Shown here: one piece after another, positions 8,648 through 15,859 of the stretch
How positions within the stretch are numbered: position 1 is the first letter of the stretch
Layout of the letters: every line of letters begins with the position of its first letter
Origin: Paenibacillus sp. HWE-109
GTDB taxonomy: Bacteria > Bacillota > Bacilli > Paenibacillales > NBRC-103111
Length of the DNA: 64,000 nucleotides
Reading direction: 5' to 3'
NCBI RefSeq assembly: GCF_022163125.1
Contig: NZ_CP091881.1
Location: 3,658,001 to 3,722,000, forward strand
The notes under the pieces: model-generated
What the model was told of the DNA's origin: nothing
The model's input: the letters and a program-made list of their open reading frames with translations, nothing else
The model's database searches: none
Made by a program: the position numbers and the translations under genes

Positions 8648-10930
8648 TTAAGGTGTTTTTTTCCCGGCCGTACGCTGATCTTCTAGTTTTCCTTTTGGCG
8701 CAGGCACCGGTGTAGATGACGCGTTCTGCGCATCCGTTCCCGCCGACTTCTCACTAAGCGGTTTGAGCTGCAATGTTACGTTGCGCCCTTCTCCATCGCC
8801 AGCCGCTGTCTGCTCCGAAACGTACCCCTCACCGGATGTTTTGCAATCCACTTTGAAGAAAGAGCAGGCCTCGACCGCATCCCGCAGGGATCGACCAACC
8901 AAGTTCGGCAGCGGCATTTCATCCACAGATTGCATAGCCACATAAATTCGTTGCGCGGACAAGATTTCAGTTCCTGCTTTCGGAAATTGTTCAACAACCT
9001 TCGCGCCTTTACCGAATACTTCCAGAGACAACCCGCTTTCTTTGGCTGTTGCTTTGGCGCTTTCCGCTGTTGCATCGGCCAAATTGGGAACCGTCAGCTT
9101 GTTCGCTTCTTTGGCTATCATCTGAGTTTGCTTACTGGAAGCCACACCCATATATTGCAGGGACTCTCCTACGATTTCTTTGAAAGCCGGCGCTAAGACT
9201 TGGCCCCCTAAATGATAGTTCCCTCCCAAATCAGGTTGATCTGCGATTAAGGTAACTAAGATTTTGGGATTCTCTACAGGGGCATACCCGATAAAGGATA
9301 TAACCCATGTATTCGGCGAATACGTTTTTTCACCAGGTCGAACGAGATTCGCAGTGCCGGTCTTTCCTGCTATACGATAACCTTCCATATAGGCAAGTTT
9401 GCCTGTACCGATCTCTTGGTCAGAGACAACTTGCTCTAGATATCCGCTTACCAGATTGGCTGTTTTCTCGCTAACGACTTGTCTTACTACTTTGGGAGGA
9501 AAAGATTGAATTGTTTTCCCTGTTTTCGGATCGACAATGTCTTTGACAATATGCGGCCACATCAATTTCCCGCCGTTAGCAATCGCCGCATAGGCAGCAG
9601 TTTGCTGAATTGCCGTAACCACAACTTTCCCCTGACCATAGGTCGCGGTTGCAATTTCAGGCTTATATTTCATATCGACCAATCCCGAAACTTCGTTCGG
9701 CATATCAATATTCGTTTTTTCCTCAAAACCAAATTTGGTAATATAATTTCTAAATTTGGCTTCAGTCAATTTCTCTAAACCGAGCTTAACGAAAGCCACG
9801 TTACTTGAGCGTTTCAAGCCGTCCAGAAATGAGATTTTCCCCCAACCCACATAGTTGTGGTCATGAAGCACGCGATCCGCTACTTGAATTTGACCGGATT
9901 GATACATTTCTGCAGGGTTGAAAACCCCTTCTTCGACAGCGCCTGCCAGCGTTACAAGTTTGAATGTCGATCCTGGCTCATAGCGTGAAGCCACAGCGCC
10001 ATTTTTGAAATCAGCCTGATCCTTAATATTCCAATAGGTATTGGGATTAAAAGTCGGCGTATTCGCCATTCCTAATATTTCCATCGTCTGCGGATCAACA
10101 GCAATCGCCGTCAAACTCTTAGGATGCCACTTGTCATTCACTTTGGCCAGCGCACTTTCCAAGTAAAATTGAATATTCTTATCAATCGTCAGTCTAACAT
10201 TATTGCCATCTTCCGCTGGCTTGAAATCGACCTTGGCATCAGGCAGTTCTACGCCTTTGCCATCTTTCTCATAGCTTAGCATGCCAGGCACGCCTTTGAG
10301 TGTATCGTTGAGTTTCAACTCCAAACCTAGTGCAGCCTCGCCTTCTTTATTCGTATAACCGAGAATATGAGAAGCTAGCGATTCCCCGGGATAGTAGCGT
10401 TTCTTCTCTTCTAAGATACTAATCCCAACATTCGTTTTCGCCGATTTATTGAGCTTCGTTTGCAAGGTTGTAATAAAAGCGCGGACTTGATCAGCTTTCT
10501 CCTTATCAATCTTCCAACCTTCATTCCGAATTTCTACACTTACGGCAAAATCAGTCCCATCCGGCTTCATTTTCGTAGCCCGATCGCGGATTTTGTTCAC
10601 AAGCGCAGGTTTAGTTTCATCCGATTCTTTCAAAATGCCAGCTAGTCCTTGCACAATTTCTTCAGCAATATGATAGCCATCTATGATTTTGGGATTAAGC
10701 GCAACGGTGTAGGCGGTCGCTTCCACAGCCAGCGCTTTGTCGTTTCGATCCATAATCGTTCCTCTGACCGGCGCTATGACTCTATCAGTCTCCCATTTCT
10801 TCTCTGCGCCTTCCAGCAACCAGGAAGCTTCTACTACTTGGATCCAATAAACTTTAGCAATAAGGACAACAAAAAGAAGGGTGAAGAACCCTCCGATGAG
10901 TAGTGAACGCAGCTTAATTTTTTTTGTCAT
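8648..10930 (-). CDS. pbpB: Class B PBP with PASTA domains, PBP2B-like (division transpeptidase)
   Basis: Membrane-anchored transpeptidase of 760 residues, the likely septal cross-linking enzyme that pairs with FtsW. It has a membrane anchor at about 8-30, the pedestal motif VRGTIMDRN near 55-63, STFK at 321-324 and a KTGTANL box near 533. Two PASTA repeats follow near 615-730, then a hydrophilic Lys/Pro/Ser tail of about 35 residues. It lies between ftsL (15-base gap) and spoVD, the standard order in this family. RBS GGCAGG is modest. The sequence resembles B. subtilis PBP2B by architecture; essentiality is inferred. Confidence 0.9.
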   Translation of the reverse strand: MTKKIKLRSLLIGGFFTLLFVVLIAKVYWIQVVEASWLLEGAEKKWETDRVIAPVRGTIMDRNDKALAVEATAYTVALNPKIIDGYHIAEEIVQGLAGILKESDETKPALVNKIRDRATKMKPDGTDFAVSVEIRNEGWKIDKEKADQVRAFITTLQTKLNKSAKTNVGISILEEKKRYYPGESLASHILGYTNKEGEAALGLELKLNDTLKGVPGMLSYEKDGKGVELPDAKVDFKPAEDGNNVRLTIDKNIQFYLESALAKVNDKWHPKSLTAIAVDPQTMEILGMANTPTFNPNTYWNIKDQADFKNGAVASRYEPGSTFKLVTLAGAVEEGVFNPAEMYQSGQIQVADRVLHDHNYVGWGKISFLDGLKRSSNVAFVKLGLEKLTEAKFRNYITKFGFEEKTNIDMPNEVSGLVDMKYKPEIATATYGQGKVVVTAIQQTAAYAAIANGGKLMWPHIVKDIVDPKTGKTIQSFPPKVVRQVVSEKTANLVSGYLEQVVSDQEIGTGKLAYMEGYRIAGKTGTANLVRPGEKTYSPNTWVISFIGYAPVENPKILVTLIADQPDLGGNYHLGGQVLAPAFKEIVGESLQYMGVASSKQTQMIAKEANKLTVPNLADATAESAKATAKESGLSLEVFGKGAKVVEQFPKAGTEILSAQRIYVAMQSVDEMPLPNLVGRSLRDAVEACSFFKVDCKTSGEGYVSEQTAAGDGEGRNVTLQLKPLSEKSAGTDAQNASSTPVPAPKGKLEDQRTAGKKTP

Positions 10931-10945
10931 ATCGATACCTGCCCG

Positions 10946-11377
10946 TTACGGTTTAGAAGCATTTTTCGTATTTTTGCTGCTGGAGTTCGTCTTTGCTTTC
11001 GGAGGCGTCACCAGGCTTACTTGCTTCTCATCTTGCAAATTAAACCCGAGACGCGTAGCCTCCCCTTTTAAACGATCAGGACTTTGCAGCTTTTCCACTT
11101 CTTGTTTCAAAGCGCTGTTTTGCGCTTGAATTTCTTTAATCTCACTTTGCATTTTCAAAATACTTGTATTCATCTGATAAATGGCCGCATAGCGCCAAAT
11201 AATCACACCGGCAACAATGACACAAAGTACGACTGTAAAAAGATACAGCATTTTTTCTTGTGTCGGCAAGGATTTATTTCGATAAACAACCTTCGTTGTT
11301 TCCTTTATTTTAACCTTGGGTTTCGCAACGGTGCGTTTTTGATCAAGAGCTAAATTGCCTTGGATGTAAGATGGCAT
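10946..11377 (-). CDS. ftsL: Cell division protein FtsL
   Basis: Small bitopic division protein of 143 residues. A basic cytoplasmic N-terminus is followed by one membrane helix at about 45-65 and an extracytoplasmic coiled coil (LKMQSEIKEIQAQNSALKQE region, about 75-105), then a Lys/Ser-rich tail. FtsL forms a complex with FtsB/DivIC and DivIB that activates the septal synthase. RBS GGGGAGGAAAG precedes the ATG. Sequence conservation in FtsL is low, so the call depends on architecture and on position between rsmH and the PBP gene. Confidence 0.85.
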   Translation of the reverse strand: MPSYIQGNLALDQKRTVAKPKVKIKETTKVVYRNKSLPTQEKMLYLFTVVLCVIVAGVIIWRYAAIYQMNTSILKMQSEIKEIQAQNSALKQEVEKLQSPDRLKGEATRLGFNLQDEKQVSLVTPPKAKTNSSSKNTKNASKP

Positions 11378-11398
11378 TCATTCTTTCCTCCCCTTGTA

Positions 11399-12349
11399 TC
11401 AAAGCTTCTCAGCGATCCGCAGTTTGGCGGATCTGGCTCTCTGATTAACATCGAGCTCATGCTCACTTGGTATAATCGGTTTGCGAGTCACCAATTTAAC
11501 CGTTCCTGTTTTCACACAAACACAAAATGGAAGATCAGGTGGACATGTACACTTCTCTACATTTTTCACAAAAAATTGCTTGCAAATGCGATCCTCCAAC
11601 GAGTGGAAAGTAATCACTGCAACGCGCCCCTGCGGTGCAAGACAACGAACCGATTGCACTAACGCTTCTTCAAAAGCTCCTAACTCATCATTTACCGCGA
11701 TACGTAATGCCTGGAAACTCCGTTTAGCCGGATGACCTCCTGTTCTTCTTGCAGCTGCGGGTATCCCTTCTTTGATCAACTCTACCAATTCACCAGTTGT
11801 TTCAATCGTCTTTTTCGTTCTCGCTTCGGCAATGACACCTGCGATACGTCTAGAAAACTTCTCTTCGCCGTATTCAAACAAGATGCGTGCAATTTGCTCT
11901 TGCGGCCACTCATTGACAATCGTTTTGGCTGTTAACACGGTGGAACGATCCATTCTCATATCGAGTTCAGCATCATGATTATAACTAAAGCCCCGCTCGC
12001 CATCATCTAGCTGTGGGGACGAAACGCCAAGATCAAAGAGGATACCGTCTACTTGCGGTACACCGTCTCGCAAAGCTCTGGGCTCATTCTGGAGCACCTT
12101 TTCCAACTCTCGAAAATTGCTTTTCACTATTTTCACGCGATCCAGATAAGGAGCCAGCACCGTCTGGGCGTTGGCTAATGCAATATCATCTTGATCTAAC
12201 GCAATCAGCAAGCCTTCAGGACTTAACTTGGATGCAATCAAGGAGCTATGACCTGCTCCTCCCATCGTACAATCCACGTAAACGCCATCTGGCTTTATAT
12301 GTAAACCTTCAACAGATTCTTCCTTAAGTACCGTCACATGATGAAACAC
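11399..12349 (-). CDS. rsmH: 16S rRNA (cytosine(1402)-N(4))-methyltransferase
   Basis: S-adenosylmethionine-dependent enzyme (MraW) that methylates C1402 in the 16S rRNA decoding centre. The start is set at GTG 12349 (VFHHVTVL), 8 bases after a clear AGGAGG; the open frame runs 11 codons further without a better start. The protein is 316 residues long. The SAM motif VDCTMGGAGHS lies near 23-33, followed by ALDQDD and the FSYNHDAELDMRMD block. It is the second gene of the dcw operon, 51 bases after mraZ. Confidence 0.95.
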   Translation of the reverse strand: MFHHVTVLKEESVEGLHIKPDGVYVDCTMGGAGHSSLIASKLSPEGLLIALDQDDIALANAQTVLAPYLDRVKIVKSNFRELEKVLQNEPRALRDGVPQVDGILFDLGVSSPQLDDGERGFSYNHDAELDMRMDRSTVLTAKTIVNEWPQEQIARILFEYGEEKFSRRIAGVIAEARTKKTIETTGELVELIKEGIPAAARRTGGHPAKRSFQALRIAVNDELGAFEEALVQSVRCLAPQGRVAVITFHSLEDRICKQFFVKNVEKCTCPPDLPFCVCVKTGTVKLVTRKPIIPSEHELDVNQRARSAKLRIAEKL

Positions 12350-12400
12350 TTGGTGTCCTCCTAAGAACTTTGCTTGGAGCAAAGCTCACTTCGTAAGTAT

Positions 12401-12838
12401 CTATAAATCAAAATTGAAATCGACGAGTTTCTCTGCTATTTCATTAAAGGATTGTTCCGATTCATTGGCATAGCTTTCCCAAATTTGCTTACTCCAAATC
12501 TCAACTCGGTTCGAAACGCCGATAACAACGCAATCTTTCTCAAGCTTGGCGTGATCAACGAGATTCCCGGGGATGTTGGCTCTTCCCTGTTTATCTAGGT
12601 CGCACTCGGTAGCACCGGAGAAGAAGAAGCGGGTAAAAGCACGGGCATCTGATTTCATAAGGGGCAGCGCTTTAAGCTTCTGTTCGAGTATCGCCCATTC
12701 TGACTGCGGGTACACGAATAAGCATTGATCTAGACCACGGGTGATAACAAAGGACTCTCCGAGGGCTTCACGAAATTTGGCCGGAATGATCATACGCCCC
12801 TTTTCGTCGATGCTATGTTGATATTCACCCATGAACAT
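12401..12838 (-). CDS. mraZ: Transcriptional regulator MraZ
   Basis: DNA-binding protein of 145 residues with two SpoVT/AbrB-like repeats; both carry the family DxKGR motif (DEKGRMIIP near 11-19 and DKQGRANIP near 79). MraZ forms a ring and represses the dcw operon by binding tandem repeats upstream of its own gene. The ATG at 12838 gives the canonical MFMGEYQHS start; the longer frame to 12895 runs through the operator and is rejected. A GGGAAAGGGGG stretch serves as ribosome binding site and overlaps the last operator repeat, so the bound protein could also hinder translation (inference). Confidence 0.95.
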   Translation of the reverse strand: MFMGEYQHSIDEKGRMIIPAKFREALGESFVITRGLDQCLFVYPQSEWAILEQKLKALPLMKSDARAFTRFFFSGATECDLDKQGRANIPGNLVDHAKLEKDCVVIGVSNRVEIWSKQIWESYANESEQSFNEIAEKLVDFNFDL

Positions 12839-12850
12839 AGCATGCGCGCC

Positions 12851-12890
12851 CCCTTTCCCTCCACTTTGTACCACTTTCCACCACTTTTTA
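12851..12890 (-). promoter_or_regulatory. MraZ operator, four direct repeats with 10-bp period
   Basis: On the minus strand AAAGTGG occurs at exact 10-base spacing (plus-strand CCACTTT at 12861, 12871 and 12881), and a degenerate fourth unit (CCCTTTCC) follows at 12851. This matches the known MraZ box layout: short G-rich direct repeats, one helical turn apart, directly before mraZ. A possible -10 (TATGAT on the minus strand) lies at about 12889-12894, adjoining the first repeat, so bound MraZ would cover the start of transcription. No convincing -35 is visible. Confidence 0.8.
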
Positions 12891-12904
12891 ATCATAATTC
12901 GCTA

Positions 12905-12939
12905 AAAATGAAAGAAATCCTGCTACAAGAGCAGGATTT
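12905..12939 (-). terminator. Rho-independent terminator of the DUF4349 gene
   Basis: A perfect 10-base stem AAATCCTGCT / AGCAGGATTT (12915-12924 with 12930-12939) has a 5-base loop and is followed on the minus strand by a T-rich run. It lies between the DUF4349 stop and the mraZ operator, which insulates the dcw operon from upstream transcription. Confidence 0.8.
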
Positions 12940-12963
12940 TCAAAATTATTTTCAATTATGGGT

Positions 12964-14103
12964 CTATTCTATGTCTTTTGTTGCTTGCTGCTCATCATCC
13001 AATGCGTTCAAAGATGCATTTTGCGCTTTAAGCTCATTTCGCATCGCGACCAATTGTTTATTCCGTTTGCGTCTGTAGGCCCAAATAGGTCCTCCAATGA
13101 TGAGACCAATAACGATAACCGGGAAAGCTGCCGCCAGGAAAACGAGGATCCCTTGCATCACAGCAACCAGTACATTCAGACTGGAGTTCCACGCTTTTTG
13201 AATCCGCTCTTCTAACGTTGACTTATTGGGATCAGAGAGCAGCGGCTTATTGCCCGTTTGTTGATACATGCGAAGTTCAATAGTGGAAAAAGCAACATTT
13301 TGATCCAAATATCTCATTTGCCCTTTGATCTGTTCAATCGTCTCTTGCACCTTGGACAGTTCATTGGAAAACGCCAACAAATCATCTGTTTTCACAGCTT
13401 TCTCCATGAAACTAAGCAAGCGGGTTTCAACTAGCTGCTTTGCCTTCAGCCGGGAACTTAAATCGACGTATTGTTCCGTCACATCCTGACCTTGCACACT
13501 TCTCTGGAGGGAAGGACTCATTTTCTCCAAGCCGTCCAGCAAAGAGACAAAGCCATTCGCTGCTACTTTGATGGTATACGTGCCTCCACGTTCCCCTGTA
13601 TTGGCATTCTCCGAGAATTGAAGGATATAAGCGCCGCTAAGTGCGACTAAGTCCCGAAGAGCTGTCTGAGACTTGCTATAATCCTCTACTGGCATAACCA
13701 AATTAGCCCGATAAATCAATTTGCGATTAAAACCTGCCGCTTCATCGCTGCCCGTGGCTGGCATCACCGTGATTGCCGAGGATTTACTACCTCCAGGTGC
13801 TGTATCCGCCGATGACTTCTCCCCTTCTTTTTGTGTGCTCGCAGCAGCTTGCGCCGCGGGGGCTCCCGCCGCCTTCGCATCCGATTGCTTCGTTACACTA
13901 AGCTGCATACTGTCGGCCATCGCATCGTTCTTCATTTCAGATGCTGAAGAAGATTTCGATGAATCTTTGGCGGAGCTGCAGCCTGCCAGCAGCGCAGCCA
14001 GCAGCACAGCTGTCGCTATCAGCACTGTCAATCCCTTGCCTACTCGACCACGCGTCACGGACTGCTTCAAATCCTTGCTTGCTTTACGCTTAAATACCCC
14101 CAT
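12964..14103 (-). CDS. DUF4349-type membrane lipoprotein
   Basis: Predicted lipoprotein of 379 residues. A basic N-terminus and hydrophobic stretch end in the lipobox LLAGC near residue 41; a low-complexity Ser/Ala/Lys region follows to about 115. The main domain (about 125-310) contains KLIYRANLVMPVEDY and a coiled coil (VQETIEQIKGQMRYLDQ), the layout of DUF4349 proteins, whose molecular role is not established. A second hydrophobic segment near 315-345 and a charged C-terminal tail would make it lipid-anchored and membrane-spanning. The ATG at 14103 is chosen because AAGGGGTG lies upstream. An ECF-type promoter precedes it, so envelope stress control is plausible. Single-gene transcript with its own terminator. 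Confidence 0.75.
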   Translation of the reverse strand: MGVFKRKASKDLKQSVTRGRVGKGLTVLIATAVLLAALLAGCSSAKDSSKSSSASEMKNDAMADSMQLSVTKQSDAKAAGAPAAQAAASTQKEGEKSSADTAPGGSKSSAITVMPATGSDEAAGFNRKLIYRANLVMPVEDYSKSQTALRDLVALSGAYILQFSENANTGERGGTYTIKVAANGFVSLLDGLEKMSPSLQRSVQGQDVTEQYVDLSSRLKAKQLVETRLLSFMEKAVKTDDLLAFSNELSKVQETIEQIKGQMRYLDQNVAFSTIELRMYQQTGNKPLLSDPNKSTLEERIQKAWNSSLNVLVAVMQGILVFLAAAFPVIVIGLIIGGPIWAYRRKRNKQLVAMRNELKAQNASLNALDDEQQATKDIE

Positions 14104-14144
14104 ACAAGCACCCCTTCGTTTCCAAATATAGGATATACCCCCTT

Positions 14145-14173
14145 TAAACGGGGATACCCTGCAAAAGGTTGCA
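14145..14173 (-). promoter_or_regulatory. Candidate ECF sigma factor promoter of the DUF4349 gene
   Basis: On the minus strand TGCAACC (14167-14173) is followed after 16 bases by CGTTTA (14145-14150). This is close to the ECF consensus of an AAC -35 core and a CGT -10 core at 16-17 bases. The start codon lies about 40 bases downstream. No sigma-A promoter is evident in the same stretch. The -10 overlaps a small GC-rich inverted repeat around TTTAAA. Confidence 0.5.
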
Positions 14174-14282
14174 CACATCCCGTCAATTAAAAAACCTCCG
14201 GATCAGGAAGTTCAGCGTGTGGGGTGTCATCCAGTCAATGAACCATGAAGCCAGCCCTTGCCACTAACGAACTCCACGCCCT

Positions 14283-14557
14283 TTATTCGCTCAGAATCGC
14301 TCCTTCTGAAAATCTAGTGAACTCCAGATGCTCTATTTCAAGCAAATGATCACCATTTCGCCAATAAAATACTCGATAGCGCCAACCCTGTTCATTAAAT
14401 CGCCATAGTAGCCATTTTCCGGTCTATAAGCATCATACAGTTCAGTTAGATGCCCTTGTGGAGACCGAAACCGCATAGCAAAGAAGCCTGTGGTGGACGT
14501 CAATAAATAAGGAGTGAGCTTCGCCTCCCCATTAAAAAAAGCCCTCCAGTCCACCAA
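14283..14557 (-). pseudogene. Possible small decayed gene, frame-shifted
   Basis: The intergenic stretch 14174-14532 has no clear gene. One minus-strand frame (14333-14557) reads a protein-like stretch including TGFFAMRFRSPQGHL, but it starts inside the ahcY terminator and has no ribosome binding site. Near 14390-14420 the protein-like character passes to another frame, which reads GWRYRVFYWRNGDHLLEIEH and stops at 14283. Joined by a single frameshift, they would give about 90 residues. I do not recognise the family. This may be a gene remnant or chance. Confidence 0.2.
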
Positions 14558-14574
14558 AGTGGTCTGAAAGGCTT
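14533..14574 (-). terminator. Rho-independent terminator of ahcY
   Basis: On the minus strand a stem of about 14 pairs (AAGCCTTTCAGACCA with TGGACTGGAGGGCTT, loop near 14556) is followed by seven T residues. It lies about 10 bases after the ahcY stop. Confidence 0.85.
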
Positions 14575-14584
14575 CAATTCAATC

Positions 14585-15847
14585 TTAATGCTCGGCCCAG
14601 CTGTCTAAATACATTTTTTGTTCTTCCGTCAAGAAATCGATGCTGGTTCCAAGCGACTCCAGCTTGAATCTCGCTACTTGCTCATCCAGAACATAAGGAA
14701 CATTCACAACTGTTTTACCTAGTTTTTCATATTCATCGTTCACATATTTCAAAGACATCGCTTGAAGCGCAAATGTCATATCCATAATTTCCGCCGGGTG
14801 ACCATCGCCAGCCGCAAGGTTGACAAGACGACCTTCCGCCAGAATGTAGACTTTGCGGCCATCTGTTAATTGATATTCTTCAATGTTGCGTCTAACTGTG
14901 CGTTTGGAAGAGGACATTGCCTCTAATTCTGGTTTGTTTACTTCAACGTCAAAGTGGCCGGCATTCGAAAGAATCGCGCCATCTTTCATTACTTTGTAGT
15001 GCTCCCCGCGAATGACATCACGGTTGCCCGTTACCGTTACGAAGAAATCGCCTAATTTAGCCGCTTCCAACATCGGCATAACGGCAAAGCCGTCCATGTA
15101 GGCTTCAACGCCTTTGATTGCGTCAATTTCGGTAACGATAACATTCGCGCCAAGACCTTTGGCCCGCATAGCAACACCTTTGCCGCACCAGCCGTAGCCG
15201 ACAACAACAACCGTTTTACCCGCAACAACCAAGTTCGTTGTACGATTAATCCCGTCCCACACGGATTGACCCGTTCCATAACGGTTATCGAACAAGTATT
15301 TACAGAAAGCATCATTCACAGCTACCATCGGGAACTCGAGCTTGCCTTCTTTCTCCATCGCTTTCAAGCGAAGAATACCCGTCGTCGTTTCTTCCGCTCC
15401 ACCGCGAACTTGAACAGCCAAATCTTTACGCTCGGAATGCAGAATAGAAACCAGATCCCCGCCATCATCAATGATAAGATCCGGCTTTGTTTCAAGCGCT
15501 TTGATCAACAGTTCCTTGTACTCTTCCGGACTCGGGTTGTACTTGGCAAATACGGTAATGCCGTCTTCTACCAATGCCGCACAGACATCATCTTGCGTAG
15601 AAAGTGGATTACTGCCAGTAATCGTAACTTCTGCGCCGCCCGCTTTCACAACTTTAGCCAAATAAGCCGTCTTCGCTTCTAAATGCAGAGAAATAGCTAC
15701 TTTCAGACCTTTAAAAGGTTGTTCTTTCTCGAATTGCTCGCGAATACGATTCAAAACAGGCATATGCGCCTGTACCCAATCAATTTTCAAATGACCTTCT
15801 GGCGCTAACGCCATATCAGTTACAATGCTTTTTGCTACGGTTGTCAT
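14585..15847 (-). CDS. ahcY: Adenosylhomocysteinase (S-adenosylhomocysteine hydrolase)
   Basis: NAD-dependent cytoplasmic enzyme that reversibly splits S-adenosylhomocysteine, the product of methyltransferases, into homocysteine and adenosine. The 420 residues are full length. Seen are the substrate motif SLHLEAKTA near 53-61, the NAD-binding GYGWCGKG near 217-224, the AGHFDVEV block and NLAAGDGHPAEIMDM near the C-terminus. RBS AGGAGG lies close to the ATG. It follows bshC by 12 bases, so both probably come from the bshC promoter. Many Bacilli use the two-step MtnN/LuxS route instead, so the gene is a lineage-specific trait. Confidence 0.95.
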   Translation of the reverse strand: MTTVAKSIVTDMALAPEGHLKIDWVQAHMPVLNRIREQFEKEQPFKGLKVAISLHLEAKTAYLAKVVKAGGAEVTITGSNPLSTQDDVCAALVEDGITVFAKYNPSPEEYKELLIKALETKPDLIIDDGGDLVSILHSERKDLAVQVRGGAEETTTGILRLKAMEKEGKLEFPMVAVNDAFCKYLFDNRYGTGQSVWDGINRTTNLVVAGKTVVVVGYGWCGKGVAMRAKGLGANVIVTEIDAIKGVEAYMDGFAVMPMLEAAKLGDFFVTVTGNRDVIRGEHYKVMKDGAILSNAGHFDVEVNKPELEAMSSSKRTVRRNIEEYQLTDGRKVYILAEGRLVNLAAGDGHPAEIMDMTFALQAMSLKYVNDEYEKLGKTVVNVPYVLDEQVARFKLESLGTSIDFLTEEQKMYLDSWAEH

Positions 15848-15859
15848 GTATGTTTCCTC

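Noticed and set aside
12839..12895. Longer mraZ start at 12895
   Set aside because: It would translate the operator repeats and is not supported by family length; the ATG at 12838 gives the canonical start.
13721..14131. 136-codon plus-strand frame opposite the DUF4349 gene
   Set aside because: It mirrors the Ala/Ser-rich low-complexity part of the lipoprotein and has no start signals.
15848..15859. SAM or SAH riboswitch before ahcY
   Set aside because: Only 12 bases separate bshC and ahcY, so there is no room for one.
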